64,000 bases of DNA from Sphingobacteriales bacterium (GCA_016721245.1 JADKIQ010000005.1:303512-367511); one strand, 5' to 3'; positions 44,988 through 54,854 are shown, numbered from the stretch's first letter. The notes: generated by a model not told the origin, from the letters alone. Numbers and translations: made by a program.

Positions 44988-44992
44988 GAAAA

Positions 44993-45937
44993 TTATATAT
45001 TACACAACAACTCCAGATTCTGTCCTTTGAGTTGTTTTTTGGTGAGCTCGTAGTTTTTGGTAAAGCCTAAGATAAAGCCGCCGCCACCTGCACCACAGAG
45101 TTTTAAGTAGTATTCGCCGCTGTCCAGTCCGCGTTTCCACATCTTGTTAAACAGCTTCGGTATCATCGGTTTGAAATGCTCAAACTGGAATTTAGAAAGT
45201 AGTTTCATGTAGGCAAACAAGGTTTCCTTATCGCCGTCTAAAAATGCCTGAATGCAGTTGTTGGCAAATGGTTTCAATTGCTTGTCCACGAACTCACGGA
45301 ATGTAGGTTCTTCCATGCGCTGCATATAGTATTTCACCAAGGGTTCTGTACTTCTGCTGATGCCGGTATCAATTAAGAAAATTGCACCTTTTCCAAGGTT
45401 ATTCATTTCCACTTTTACCGGTTCCACGCCATTCTTGCCGTTGATCAGTAATGGTAAATTCAGATAACAAATTAAAGGATCTACACCGGAACTGCTGCCA
45501 TGGAAATGAGATTCCATTTTGGCCAAAATAGATTTCAATTCTAAAATCGTTTCCTTATTTGGCGCATCGTCTATGGTGATTTTATTGTTGGTATATTTTC
45601 CATATACAGCCGCCACTAGTGCCCCGCTGCTTCCCACGCCAAACCCCTGCGGAATGGAGGACTGGAAATACATGCCATTCGCCACATCCTTTTTAAATGC
45701 CTCGATATCAAAATCGATATTCAGTTTTTTAGTGTCGAGTAAATTTTGAATGTATTGTGCGAATTCTACGAGATGCTCATTGGATTCGGAAACGAATTGC
45801 TCGTTCATCTCATTAGCATCGAAGGTCAGCTTTCCGTTAAACTCATTATACGGCAAGGTCAGTCCCATAGAGTCCTGAATAATGCTGTACTCTCCGAAAA
45901 GAAGAATCTTGGAATTGAATGACTGTTCGTTTTTCAT
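44993..45937 (-). CDS. mvk: Mevalonate kinase (GHMP family)
   Basis: ATP-dependent kinase making mevalonate-5-phosphate for isoprenoid synthesis. It is 314 residues with GHMP motif 1 near the start (KILLFGEYSIIQDSMGL), motif 2 GFGVGSSGALVAAVYG, the SGVDPLICYL block and the C-terminal motif 3 KLCGAGGGGFILGF. Its start overlaps the stop of the upstream decarboxylase gene by four bases (ATGA), so the two are translationally coupled. The phosphomevalonate kinase gene is not adjacent. Confidence 0.93.
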   Translation of the reverse strand: MKNEQSFNSKILLFGEYSIIQDSMGLTLPYNEFNGKLTFDANEMNEQFVSESNEHLVEFAQYIQNLLDTKKLNIDFDIEAFKKDVANGMYFQSSIPQGFGVGSSGALVAAVYGKYTNNKITIDDAPNKETILELKSILAKMESHFHGSSSGVDPLICYLNLPLLINGKNGVEPVKVEMNNLGKGAIFLIDTGISRSTEPLVKYYMQRMEEPTFREFVDKQLKPFANNCIQAFLDGDKETLFAYMKLLSKFQFEHFKPMIPKLFNKMWKRGLDSGEYYLKLCGAGGGGFILGFTKNYELTKKQLKGQNLELLCNI

Positions 45938-46995
45938 TTTATTTTCACCGGTCCTTTTCCGACCTGATCATAAATTACTTTGCCCTGCTCACAATACATT
46001 AACAACGATTCACGTATAAATGTTTCCACCTCCGCTGCATTTTCCTCCGGGTACAACAAGTGTACGTTTGGTCCGGCATCCAACGTGAAGTACAAAGGTA
46101 CACCTTTTTCGCTTCGGTAGTTTTTTATTAAATCAATAATTTTCAGCGTATTAGGTAACATCAGCATGTACGACGGCGTTGAACACATCATCAGTGCATG
46201 TAATGTAAGCGCCTCATTTTCAACTATTTCTCCAAATTTATCGAGATTTCCGTCTTTCAGGTACCCTACGAGGTCCGTAAGATGCGTTTCGGCTTGCTGG
46301 TAGCGGCTTTCTGAAAACGGGTTGCCGTCCATCAGCGCATGTCCGGCCCGGCTGGAAACCGATTTTTCATCGGAAGAAACGATTAGAATGGCATCTTTAA
46401 AGGTCTTGAACACCGGATGTACCGTATCGTGGAACGGAATGCCGTGTTCATTGCTCGAGAATGCAATATTGGCGTGCTTGCCCCAAACCGACAGATACGG
46501 GAATACGGAACGACAGGCACTGCCGGATCCCAGTCTCGCAATCATGCTAGCTTTTTCAAAAAAGGCGGAAGGAAAGAGCCCTCCATCCAGCGTATTTTCT
46601 ATATCGGTTAGACACAAGGCCAGTGCCGCCATTGACGAAGCGGAGCTGGCAATGCCGGTAGAATGCGGAAAGGAATTAGAAGAATTGATTTCCAGGGAAA
46701 AATGCGGCAGAAACGGAAAATGCGGAATGATGCTTTCCAGAAATTTCTGAATCTTCTCTGCAAATTTTGGATTCTCCTGTCCTTCAAACAGGAATTTCAA
46801 ATCGATATTCTTGCTACCATCCGTTTTGGCGGTATATTTTACGGATGTTTCGGTAAAAGCATTGTTCAAGGTAAAACTGATGGATGCGTTTCTCGGCAAT
46901 TGATTGCCGTATTTTCCCCAGTATTTTACAAGTGCAATATTGGAAGGTGCTTTCCAGGCTGTTTCTCCCTGTATGTTTTTAAACGGATTGGACAT
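45934..46995 (-). CDS. mvaD: Diphosphomevalonate decarboxylase
   Basis: GHMP-fold enzyme converting mevalonate diphosphate to isopentenyl diphosphate; 353 residues. It carries the N-terminal APSNIALVKYWGKYG block (NIALVKYWGK is the family signature), HSTGIASSASSMAALAL (phosphate loop), ARLGSGSACRS, and the DAGPNVHLLYP segment with the catalytic Asp. It heads a two-gene unit with mevalonate kinase, showing that this organism makes isoprenoids by the mevalonate route. Confidence 0.96.
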   Translation of the reverse strand: MSNPFKNIQGETAWKAPSNIALVKYWGKYGNQLPRNASISFTLNNAFTETSVKYTAKTDGSKNIDLKFLFEGQENPKFAEKIQKFLESIIPHFPFLPHFSLEINSSNSFPHSTGIASSASSMAALALCLTDIENTLDGGLFPSAFFEKASMIARLGSGSACRSVFPYLSVWGKHANIAFSSNEHGIPFHDTVHPVFKTFKDAILIVSSDEKSVSSRAGHALMDGNPFSESRYQQAETHLTDLVGYLKDGNLDKFGEIVENEALTLHALMMCSTPSYMLMLPNTLKIIDLIKNYRSEKGVPLYFTLDAGPNVHLLYPEENAAEVETFIRESLLMYCEQGKVIYDQVGKGPVKIK

Positions 46996-47077
46996 AATGA
47001 AAGATTGATAGATTTTTAGAAATTAGATTAAAAGACTTTTTTGTCTTGATTCTTGATTCTATTAATCCTGAATCTAC

Positions 47078-47863
47078 TTATAAACCATTGATGGAGATAC
47101 CAAATACAATCGGATTCATTTTTGGTCCTTTTGTTGTAAAGGCACTGCCAATTGAATAGTATGCGAATAAACTTACCGGTCCGTATCCACCACGGATAGT
47201 TGGTCCGTAGCGGAATTTGCTCATGTTTGCCACTTTAATATCTTTGATGGTCACATTTTCTCCGCCGGTGCCTTTGTTCGGATCTTCGCCTTTGTATTTC
47301 CATTTGCTGCCTACGAGGAAGCCAAATTTGAAACCAACTGCTATTTTCCAGCTCATGCCGGTTTTCTTATTAGGAGTAGAACGATATCTGAATTCAATCG
47401 GAATATCGATATACGTCATATTTAATTTAGAATTTTTAGACGTAATGGAATCACCCAGCGGCTTAAAACGGGTTAATGAATCGTAATGCCAGCTAAGTTT
47501 ATAGTTTTTAAAATAGTAGTTTTCAGAACCAACACCAATACCCGGTGCAATACTGAAATGCTGAGGCTTTGTTTTTTTACCCAATACCACATCATACATA
47601 AAGTATACATTGATACCTCTGTTGAAGCCGCCTAATTTAAAATCGTTCGGAACGGTAACGCCGCCGTCCTTTTTAACGATGGCATTCATCATGCATAAAT
47701 CAATCACCAATCTGTCTTTGGCAGAGGTAATTCTCTTTTTTACCTGAGCAGATATTCCTTTGGGACCTGTTGTTACGGCTGTTGGTGGCGCTATGGAATC
47801 CTGACCAAAAGCAACTGTAAAAGAACAAACCGCAATTAAAAAACTTAAAACAATCTTACGCAT
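47078..47863 (-). CDS. Outer-membrane beta-barrel protein (PorT-like)
   Basis: A 261-residue exported protein (signal peptide 1-20, ending VAFGQD). Alternating hydrophobic strands with aromatic girdles (FMYDVVLGKK, FSIAPGIGVGSENYYF, TYIDIPIEFRYRS, WKIAVGFKFGFLVGSKW, RYGPTIRGGYGPVSLFAYY) match the small OMP_b-brl/PorT-like group. PorT itself belongs to the T9SS apparatus, but similarity alone does not prove that role here. It lies upstream of remB with its own start. Confidence 0.8.
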   Translation of the reverse strand: MRKIVLSFLIAVCSFTVAFGQDSIAPPTAVTTGPKGISAQVKKRITSAKDRLVIDLCMMNAIVKKDGGVTVPNDFKLGGFNRGINVYFMYDVVLGKKTKPQHFSIAPGIGVGSENYYFKNYKLSWHYDSLTRFKPLGDSITSKNSKLNMTYIDIPIEFRYRSTPNKKTGMSWKIAVGFKFGFLVGSKWKYKGEDPNKGTGGENVTIKDIKVANMSKFRYGPTIRGGYGPVSLFAYYSIGSAFTTKGPKMNPIVFGISINGL

Positions 47864-47976
47864 AAATCAATTTTCTCATTAAAAATAGTTTTGACTCCGG
47901 ATTCCGAAACTCAAAACGGAAAGAAATGCAAAAATAAGATTATTATTGGTTGAAAGTGTGAATTAACCTTTATTAA

Positions 47977-49686
47977 TTAAAATATGATGGGTAAATCGTA
48001 GTATCTGTTGAATATACTAGTGGCAAAGGTCACCATAAACGAATTACTCTTCAGTGTTTTGGCGGTCGACAAATCTGTGGTATACTTCCTGAACTGCAGT
48101 TTTCCTTCTATCACCATATTTATTTTAGGGTTGATGATATAACCAACCCGTATATCATTATCCACTACTTTATATGGAAATCCGTTTTGGATTTTCACAT
48201 TGGTGGTATTGGACGGAAACGACGCAAAATCCAGGATATTATTGCCATAATTCTGGTTTATAGCTGAATCTGCTGCAGATTGCGTAAACGACATTTTATA
48301 AGAGGTATAGAATCGTTTGTACTGATAGTTAACCATCACGAGCAACTCATTGAAGTTGGCTCCCATCGGGTGTCCAAGCGACTGGTTGTAATGGGAATAG
48401 CCAATGCCGGTATCTTCTCCCTGATAGGTGTATGGGCGTACGCTGTTGTATTCTGCCTGGAAATTCAGGTTTTTCACACCGCCCACATCAAAGTATTTCA
48501 CCCCTGCCTGCCAGCCCATTCTGCGGTCGGATGTGTTTTTCTTTCCGTATTTATTAATCATAAACTGACCATACAACACCACATATTTCGGGCAAGTCAC
48601 TTTCACATTTAAGCCATAGATTTTAGTGGTATTGGCATCCAGTTTCTTCTGGAAAGCACGCGCACCAATCAGTGGATTGAGGAAATTATAATCGAAGAAG
48701 TTATTTCCTTTTTCGGTCGTTCTTCTCCAGGTAATTCCTTCAAAAACGCCAAGCTGTAAAAATTTTGCTGCATCTATGCTGAGATAATTAAAATTGGCGA
48801 GTTTTCGCGGAAAGCCCTGACCGAAATCGTTGAAGTTTTTGATATTATCAATCAACTCTGCATAAATCGTGGTGTATTTAATTCGCCATACGTTTGTCGT
48901 AAACTGCAGATACGGATAGGTGTAGGCATTATCGGATAACAGTAAAGAACGATAGCCATCGCCGATAAAGTGTTTACCGTTTCCTACCTGCATATTAAAC
49001 TGTTTTACCGGCGAATACGAGATATACGCATTGATACTGGAAAAATCCAGTCCGCCCTTGCCTCTGTTTCTGATGTTTCCCTCACCCGGCACAACACCTG
49101 TCTGGGCATTGAAAATATTTACATACGTTGGAAATTTTCCAACGGTATTTAAAAAAGACGTATAGATGGTTACTTTTTGTCCGATATCCGCACGCAATTC
49201 CAGTCCTTTTAAGTTATAGCTCAGGAACTTTTTGGCGGCTAAATCGTAGCCAAATCCGATATTCAAAATCGGATTGATGGTAACATATACTTTTCTTTTG
49301 TTATACCCTTTGTCGTAAATATTGTCCTCATAAAAGACAGAATCTTTTGCGAGAATTTTTCCGTAATGTTTTACATATCCTTGCTCGTCAAATTCCAGCA
49401 AATTTTCAAATCCGAATACATTTACAAACTTACTGAACCAGTTGGTATGCGGTACGCGCTCAAAATGCTGCACCGTATCCGGATATACAAATTTATAGAC
49501 TTCTGCCGCAACATATGGTTTTAAGGCAGAATGAAAAGATGCTTTATCCCAACCGTTTAACGATTTCTCGTAGTTGAGCATCATGTTTCTGTTGAGTGGT
49601 AAATTTTCTTGTTGTGCGTTTGCAAGAACAGAATAAGATAACAGCAGCAGTAAGAGTAAGTATTTGTTAGAATGCATTTTCTTCAC
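47977..49686 (-). CDS. remB: RemB/Wzi-like outer-membrane protein
   Basis: A 569-residue predicted beta-barrel of the Wzi-like family that includes gliding-motility protein RemB. Signal peptide 1-24 (LSYSVLANAQ). The family core is QVGNGKHFIGDGYRSLLLSDNAYTYPYL and the neighbouring WRIKYTTIYAEL. Wzi relatives attach capsule to the outer membrane; RemB functions in cell-surface polysaccharide and motility. Its ATG at 49686 overlaps the end of the WcaJ-type gene by 20 bases, linking the two. M4 (49677) is an alternative start. Confidence 0.82.
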   Translation of the reverse strand: MKKMHSNKYLLLLLLLSYSVLANAQQENLPLNRNMMLNYEKSLNGWDKASFHSALKPYVAAEVYKFVYPDTVQHFERVPHTNWFSKFVNVFGFENLLEFDEQGYVKHYGKILAKDSVFYEDNIYDKGYNKRKVYVTINPILNIGFGYDLAAKKFLSYNLKGLELRADIGQKVTIYTSFLNTVGKFPTYVNIFNAQTGVVPGEGNIRNRGKGGLDFSSINAYISYSPVKQFNMQVGNGKHFIGDGYRSLLLSDNAYTYPYLQFTTNVWRIKYTTIYAELIDNIKNFNDFGQGFPRKLANFNYLSIDAAKFLQLGVFEGITWRRTTEKGNNFFDYNFLNPLIGARAFQKKLDANTTKIYGLNVKVTCPKYVVLYGQFMINKYGKKNTSDRRMGWQAGVKYFDVGGVKNLNFQAEYNSVRPYTYQGEDTGIGYSHYNQSLGHPMGANFNELLVMVNYQYKRFYTSYKMSFTQSAADSAINQNYGNNILDFASFPSNTTNVKIQNGFPYKVVDNDIRVGYIINPKINMVIEGKLQFRKYTTDLSTAKTLKSNSFMVTFATSIFNRYYDLPIIF

Positions 49687-51082
49687 CTCGAATCATATTG
49701 ATAATAGTCATTACAATAATTTTGACATCCAGTCCGAAACTCCAGTTTTCGATATACCACACATCTGCTCGCACTCTTCCTTCCATATCATTTACATCTT
49801 TGGTTTCGCCGCGGTAACCGTTTACCTGCGCCCATCCGGTGATGCCTGGTTTCACTAAATGCCGAACCATAAATTTATCAATAATTTTGGAATATTCTTC
49901 TGTATGCTTCAACATATGTGGCCGCGGACCGATTACAGACATCTGACCGAGCAATACATTGATGAATTGCGGCATCTCGTCCAGATTGGTTCTGCGGAGC
50001 AATTTCCCAATCGGTGTAATGCGCTGGTCATCTCTGGTGGCCTGTTTGTAATGCGCGTCGCTGTTAATATACATCGTTCGGAATTTAATAACTCGAAACG
50101 ATTTATTTTTGATTCCGGAACGTTCCTGAATGAAAAACACCGGTCCTTTTGAGGTGAGTTTTATAATTAAGGCAATTAAAGGAATAAACCACCATAAGAC
50201 AAACAGGAATACCAATACGGAAAAACCTATATCGAACAGTCGTTTTACAAAACGGTTCACCACATTCTCCAGCGGTTCGTTTCGCAATGTCATTACGGGA
50301 ATTTGTCCGTAATAATCTATCTCCACTTTATTTAAATGATGTGTAAGAAAGCGCGTTAAATCGGGAACAATTTTTACACGAATCAGGTTTTCGTCTCCAA
50401 ACTGAATCAGTTCTTTAATTCTGTCTTCTTCCTGATAAGGCAATGCACAAAACAATTCATCAATCTGATGTTCGATGGCATATTTTTTGGCATCTTCTAC
50501 CGTTCCTAAAATATGTTTTTGTGTATCCGCATTGTATTTTTTCGGGTCATCATCATAAAACCCTAAAAACTGATAACCATACTCAATTTTATGTTCCAGC
50601 ATGCTTCTGAATTCCTGCGCCGTATCGCCGGCACCAATAATCATTACTTTCCGGTTGTTGAAGCCGCGCGCCCTGTAAATACGCACTATTTTAATAAAAC
50701 CAAAACGCCAAATGATGGTGAAGACAAAAGCCGTAATGTACGTTATCATCAGCACCTCTCTCGACAACTTGAACGTTTGGTTGAAATCTTTGAAAACAAC
50801 GATGTAAGAAAAGGATAATAAAATTTCAAAGAAAAACAAGCGTAATAATGCAGATAACAATGTAAAGAAACGAGTGTTTCTGTACATATCAAAAGTACCT
50901 GAAAGCTGTGCGGCAAACAGATAAATGACGTTTAAGTATATCCAAAGCTGTAGATATTTGGTGTCAAACATTAAACGGTAATTCCAGCTGAAAATATGAC
51001 CAATTATGTATGCAGCATTCAGGATGAATATATCACCCAGCGCGTGTATCAGTACATATAAATTGGTTATTCTTTTTTTCAT
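49667..51082 (-). CDS. Undecaprenyl-phosphate sugar-1-phosphate transferase (WcaJ-type)
   Basis: Initiating enzyme of exopolysaccharide or O-antigen assembly. Starting at ATG 51082 it has 471 residues: four N-terminal membrane helices, a CoA-binding-like domain with MIIGAGDTAQEFRSML, a fifth helix (SVLVFLFVLWWFIPLIALI) and the catalytic sugar-transferase domain with FFIQERSG, VIKFRTM, LRRTNLDEMPQFINVLLGQMS, GPRPH and the KPGITGWAQVNG block. It moves a sugar-1-phosphate to undecaprenyl phosphate. It precedes remB in the same minus-strand run. Confidence 0.92.
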   Translation of the reverse strand: MKKRITNLYVLIHALGDIFILNAAYIIGHIFSWNYRLMFDTKYLQLWIYLNVIYLFAAQLSGTFDMYRNTRFFTLLSALLRLFFFEILLSFSYIVVFKDFNQTFKLSREVLMITYITAFVFTIIWRFGFIKIVRIYRARGFNNRKVMIIGAGDTAQEFRSMLEHKIEYGYQFLGFYDDDPKKYNADTQKHILGTVEDAKKYAIEHQIDELFCALPYQEEDRIKELIQFGDENLIRVKIVPDLTRFLTHHLNKVEIDYYGQIPVMTLRNEPLENVVNRFVKRLFDIGFSVLVFLFVLWWFIPLIALIIKLTSKGPVFFIQERSGIKNKSFRVIKFRTMYINSDAHYKQATRDDQRITPIGKLLRRTNLDEMPQFINVLLGQMSVIGPRPHMLKHTEEYSKIIDKFMVRHLVKPGITGWAQVNGYRGETKDVNDMEGRVRADVWYIENWSFGLDVKIIVMTIINMIRGEENAF

Positions 51083-51516
51083 TTCTAAAACTATCCTGTT
51101 TTGTGTAACTGCATACAATTCAATATTTCCATAGAATTGCTACAGCATTGATTACAACTCGTAAATTTAAAAAAAATGTTAGCGGCAATAAAGGCACAAC
51201 TGTTATTTCTCCCTGATAATAAGTTGTACTTTTAACAAAATTCGTTGCAAAAATACAATTCTTGATTCACTCAACATATTAAATAACATTTTAACCTGTC
51301 TGTTCTTACAAAATTACAACAGAATCTGCAAAACATACAATTTAAATTAATATCCCTGACGACTTTATATTGATTTAGCTGATTCTAAGTAGCTATTTAT
51401 CACTCAGATATGCCATTTAAAATCGCTGTGCATATTTTTTTAGACAGAATTTATGGAATTTGCTTCGTTTCGGTATCTTAATAGTATAAATTTGTTAATC
51501 GAAAATCAGCATTATT
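51083..51516. other. 434-base non-coding gap with the recA promoter
   Basis: AT-rich intergenic gap between the WcaJ-type gene and recA. Only the recA promoter (51487-51494) is recognised; no LexA-box palindrome, tRNA or terminator was seen by eye. Confidence 0.45.
51487..51494 (+). promoter_or_regulatory. -7 element TAAATTTG of recA
   Basis: TAnnTTTG match 22 bases upstream of the ATG; a TTTG at 51459-51462 is a possible -33 element. Confidence 0.55.
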
Positions 51517-52542
51517 ATGAGCAAAGAAGTAAAAGAAGTAAGCAAAGAACCGAAAGACGAAAGAGCGAAAGCACTCCTGCTAACCTTAGAAAAATTAGAC
51601 AAACAATACGGTAAAGGCACCGTAATGAAATTGGGCGATAACAGCATCGTGCAGTCAGAAGTAATTTCTTCCGGCTCGCTTGGATTAGATTTAGCCTTAG
51701 GGATTGGTGGTATTCCGAAAGGAAGAATCATCGAAATTTACGGCCCGGAATCTTCCGGTAAAACAACCCTGGCGATTCATGCCATTGCGCAAACACAGAA
51801 AAAAGGCGGCATCTGCGCCATTATTGATGCGGAGCACGCGTTTGACAAGAAATATGCGGAAGCCTTAGGCGTGGATACTGACAACCTGTACATCTGCCAG
51901 CCGGATGATGGTGAGCAAGGTTTGGATATCGCAGAACAACTCATCCGCTCTGCCGCTGTAGATTTAGTGGTAGTGGATTCAGTTGCGGCATTGGTACCGC
52001 GCAGCGAGATTGAAGGTGAAATGGGCGACAGCAAAATGGGTTTGCATGCACGTTTGATGAGTCAGGCGATGCGTAAACTGACCGGTGCTATCAGCAAAAC
52101 ATCTTGCAGCTGTATTTTCATCAACCAGTTGCGTGATAAAATCGGCGTAATGTTCGGTTCTCCGGAAACGACTACCGGTGGTAATGCATTAAAATTCTAT
52201 GCTTCCATCCGCCTGGATATCCGCCGTGCCGGACAAATCAAAGACAAGGAAAACAACGTGATAGGCAACCAGACCAAAGTAAAAGTGGTGAAAAATAAAT
52301 TAGCACCACCATTTAAAGTTGCAGAGTTTGACATCATGTTCGGTAAAGGAATTTCCAAAGAAGGTGAAATCGTAGACATGGGTGCTGACTTAGGTATTCT
52401 GCAAAAAAGCGGTGCATGGTACAGCTATGAAGGTCAGAAAATCGGGCAGGGCCGCGATCAGGTGAAACAGTTATTGCTGGATAACCCGGGCTTAGCAGAT
52501 GAAATTGAAGCCAAAATAAAAGATAAAGTATTGGTGGCTTAA
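51517..52542 (+). CDS. recA: Recombinase RecA
   Basis: Strand-exchange protein for recombinational repair and SOS signalling; 341 residues. The short N-terminal helix domain is followed by Walker A GPESSGKTTLAIH, the DAEHAFDKKYAEALGVD block, VDSVAALVPRSEIEGEMGD and loops L1/L2 with INQLRDKIGVMFG and TTGGNALKFYAS. The C-terminal tail is present but short. It is monocistronic, with a strong terminator at 52562. Confidence 0.98.
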   Translation: MSKEVKEVSKEPKDERAKALLLTLEKLDKQYGKGTVMKLGDNSIVQSEVISSGSLGLDLALGIGGIPKGRIIEIYGPESSGKTTLAIHAIAQTQKKGGICAIIDAEHAFDKKYAEALGVDTDNLYICQPDDGEQGLDIAEQLIRSAAVDLVVVDSVAALVPRSEIEGEMGDSKMGLHARLMSQAMRKLTGAISKTSCSCIFINQLRDKIGVMFGSPETTTGGNALKFYASIRLDIRRAGQIKDKENNVIGNQTKVKVVKNKLAPPFKVAEFDIMFGKGISKEGEIVDMGADLGILQKSGAWYSYEGQKIGQGRDQVKQLLLDNPGLADEIEAKIKDKVLVA

Positions 52543-52561
52543 TACCATCTTACTTAGTAAC

Positions 52562-52597
52562 AAAAAATCCCGCACTAAAAATCAGGCGGGATTTTTT
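52562..52597. terminator. Bidirectional terminator after recA
   Basis: AAAAAATCCCGC / GCGGGATTTTTT, a perfect 12-bp stem with a 12-base loop, between convergent genes. Confidence 0.92.
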
Positions 52598-52615
52598 ATT
52601 TTCAGAAACTGAGAT

Positions 52616-53386
52616 TTATTCAGCCTCTGAAATCGTGAGTTTGACTTTTGGCTTAACAGAATTATCAGGAAGCTTATTTAAGCGTTCTTTGCAACTTACA
52701 TATAAGGGATATTTCTTTACTTGTGCATCCAGTTTTGAAAACAATACCTGTAACCTGTCTTTTTTTATAGTTGCGAGATCAAGATTATTGTTTATAAAAT
52801 CCAACGCTAAAAAGGAAGTTGGATGTTGGATATAATATTGATATAATGCTTCCGTTGCTGTACTATCAAGTTGATTAATTTGTTTTTCATTGTCTTTATA
52901 AAATTTATAGGTTACATCCAGTTTTACTTTTGCCGTAGTATCTTTTTTCCTGTATACATCATCCATATTTTGCCATAACCTAATCTGATTTTCTTTTGCA
53001 AGATAATTTATACTGTCACGGATGCCTTTCGTTGTGACAAACTCTTCATTCAGTGGAGAATTTCCAAACCGGATACTGTACGTTTTCATATCATAAAATA
53101 CTTCATAAGCACCTTCATGCACCCAAAATACTTTATTGGAGGGCAACACATTATTTGCGATTATCATTACAGGAAAAGGATTGTCAACATCCAGTTTTAT
53201 TACTGCTACAGGCAAACCAACGGAATCAACATAATAAACGGAACTGTCCATAGATATATAGACAGAACTGTTTATGTTTTTTGGCAAATTGCTTAAGTGA
53301 AGTGTAATTACTGCTTCGTTCTTCCCAAATAACATAACAGAGAATAATACATAACACACGGTTAGAAAAATATATTTAGAACGCAT
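52616..53386 (-). CDS. Secreted DUF4369-like protein without thioredoxin domain
   Basis: A 256-residue exported protein (signal peptide 1-21). The layout (LSNLPKNINSSVYISMDSSVYYVDSV, then a helical segment with TYKFYKDNEKQ and LYQYYIQHPTSFLALDFI) resembles the N-terminal domain of Bacteroidota TlpA/AhpC-type proteins. The C-terminal thioredoxin domain is missing; the protein ends where it would begin (VKPKVKLTISEAE). It may be a stand-alone sensor or binding domain or a shortened relict; function unknown. Confidence 0.68.
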   Translation of the reverse strand: MRSKYIFLTVCYVLFSVMLFGKNEAVITLHLSNLPKNINSSVYISMDSSVYYVDSVGLPVAVIKLDVDNPFPVMIIANNVLPSNKVFWVHEGAYEVFYDMKTYSIRFGNSPLNEEFVTTKGIRDSINYLAKENQIRLWQNMDDVYRKKDTTAKVKLDVTYKFYKDNEKQINQLDSTATEALYQYYIQHPTSFLALDFINNNLDLATIKKDRLQVLFSKLDAQVKKYPLYVSCKERLNKLPDNSVKPKVKLTISEAE

Positions 53387-53497
53387 ACTTAAAATTATAT
53401 AATAAAATTCAATAAAACAACCATTCCTTCTTCATTTCTAACAAAATTCTTTTTTAAGATTTAAAATTTCGATATTCGTATTTCAATCACACAGGAC

Positions 53498-54757
53498 ATG
53501 ATATTTTTATTCAAAATGATTACGATAGCGGATTTTAAGGAGCACTGGTGGCTTTATTTGTCCATGCCCATCATCGCATCTATTATTGGCTACGCCACTA
53601 AAATCGTTGCCATTAAAATGATGTTTGAGCCGCTGGAATTTTTTGGCATCAAACCATTTTTAGGCTGGCAGGGCATCATTCCGCGCAAAGCCGCCATCAT
53701 GAGTACCATTGCCTGTGATACCCTAACCTCCAGACTGATAAAACCGGAAGAGATTTTTGCGCGCTTAGACCCGAACCGTATTGCGCAGGAATTGGAAAAA
53801 CCGATGCTGCCCATCGTGGAAAAAATCACACACGATGTGATGAGCCACTACCAGCCGGGCTTGTGGGAAAGCATTCCGGAAAATGTAAAAAAATTACTGA
53901 TTAAACAGATACAACAGCAATCGCCGGATATGGTTCGCCAGCTGATGCAGCAAACCAAAGACAACCTGAACGATGTATTTGATTTGAAAGATATGGTGGT
54001 GACCAACCTCACCAAAGACAAAAAACTGCTCAATAAAATATTTCTGGAAAGCGGTGAAAAAGAATTCCAGTTCATCCGAAATTCCGGTATCTATTTCGGC
54101 TTTTTAATTGGTTTGGTGCAGATGATTGTTTGGATGCTGACGCAGGAACCCCTGATTATGCCCATCTTCGGTTTATTTACGGGTTGGTTCACCGACTGGC
54201 TGGCCTTAAAAATGATTTTCGCGCCGCAGGAAGAGAAAACATTCTTCGGCATTTTTAAATGGCAGGGTTTATTTTTCAAGCGCCAGAAAGAAGTAGCCTC
54301 AAAATATGGGGAGTTGATTGCAAAAGAAGTATTGACACCGGCCAACATGATTGAATCCATCTTAACCGGAAAATTATCGGATAATCTGTTCAACATGATT
54401 CAGAAAAATGTGCAGCAAATGGTGGACGAACAGGCCGGCGTGATGAAACCAATTGTGGTGTTTGCCGTAGGTTCTGATAAATACAAAGCCATGAAGACGG
54501 CGATTACCGGCAACATGGTGAAACAATTGCCAACCGCGTTGAAACATATAGAAAAATATGCCGAAGACGCGATGGACATCAAAAATACGCTGGTCACAAA
54601 AATGCAGGAATTAACGCCAGCTGAATTTGAAGGTGTTTTACGTCCTGCCTTCAAACAAGATGAATGGATTTTGATTACGGTGGGTGCGGTCTTAGGTTTC
54701 TTAGTGGGAGAATTACAAGTCGTGCTGATGGAACATTTTGTGTTACATGTGAAGTAA
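53498..54757 (+). CDS. DUF445 family membrane protein
   Basis: A 419-residue integral membrane protein of the DUF445 family. It starts with a hydrophobic segment (MIITIADFKEHWWLYLSMP-type, about residues 16-32), has WQGIIPRKAAIMSTIACDTLTSRL and PIFGLFTGWFTDWLALKMIFAPQEEKTFFG (the paired duplicated family motif), and a helix near the C-terminus. Both halves appear to be duplicated, as is usual. Function unknown. The first in-frame ATG at 53498 and M7 at 53516 are both possible starts. Confidence 0.88.
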   Translation: MIFLFKMITIADFKEHWWLYLSMPIIASIIGYATKIVAIKMMFEPLEFFGIKPFLGWQGIIPRKAAIMSTIACDTLTSRLIKPEEIFARLDPNRIAQELEKPMLPIVEKITHDVMSHYQPGLWESIPENVKKLLIKQIQQQSPDMVRQLMQQTKDNLNDVFDLKDMVVTNLTKDKKLLNKIFLESGEKEFQFIRNSGIYFGFLIGLVQMIVWMLTQEPLIMPIFGLFTGWFTDWLALKMIFAPQEEKTFFGIFKWQGLFFKRQKEVASKYGELIAKEVLTPANMIESILTGKLSDNLFNMIQKNVQQMVDEQAGVMKPIVVFAVGSDKYKAMKTAITGNMVKQLPTALKHIEKYAEDAMDIKNTLVTKMQELTPAEFEGVLRPAFKQDEWILITVGAVLGFLVGELQVVLMEHFVLHVK

Positions 54758-54805
54758 GCATTTTCTGTAGAACACATCATAAACAGTATCTGCATTATCT
54801 CCTAT

Positions 54806-54854
54806 CGGTTGGTGTCCTCACCAACCGAAATAAGATGGTTGGTGAGGACACCAA
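54806..54854. repeat. Paired hairpins upstream of leuA
   Basis: CGGTTGGTG-TCCT-CACCAACCG is a perfect 9-bp hairpin at 54806-54827. TTGGTGTCCTCACCAACC (54809-54826) is also the exact inverse of GGTTGGTGAGGACACCAA (54837-54854), so two mutually exclusive folds exist. It lies ~195 bases upstream of leuA; no leader peptide was found. Confidence 0.7.

Noticed and set aside
51083..51516. tRNA or small RNA gene in the recA gap
   Set aside because: No cloverleaf arms, no TTCGA loop and no terminator were found by eye.
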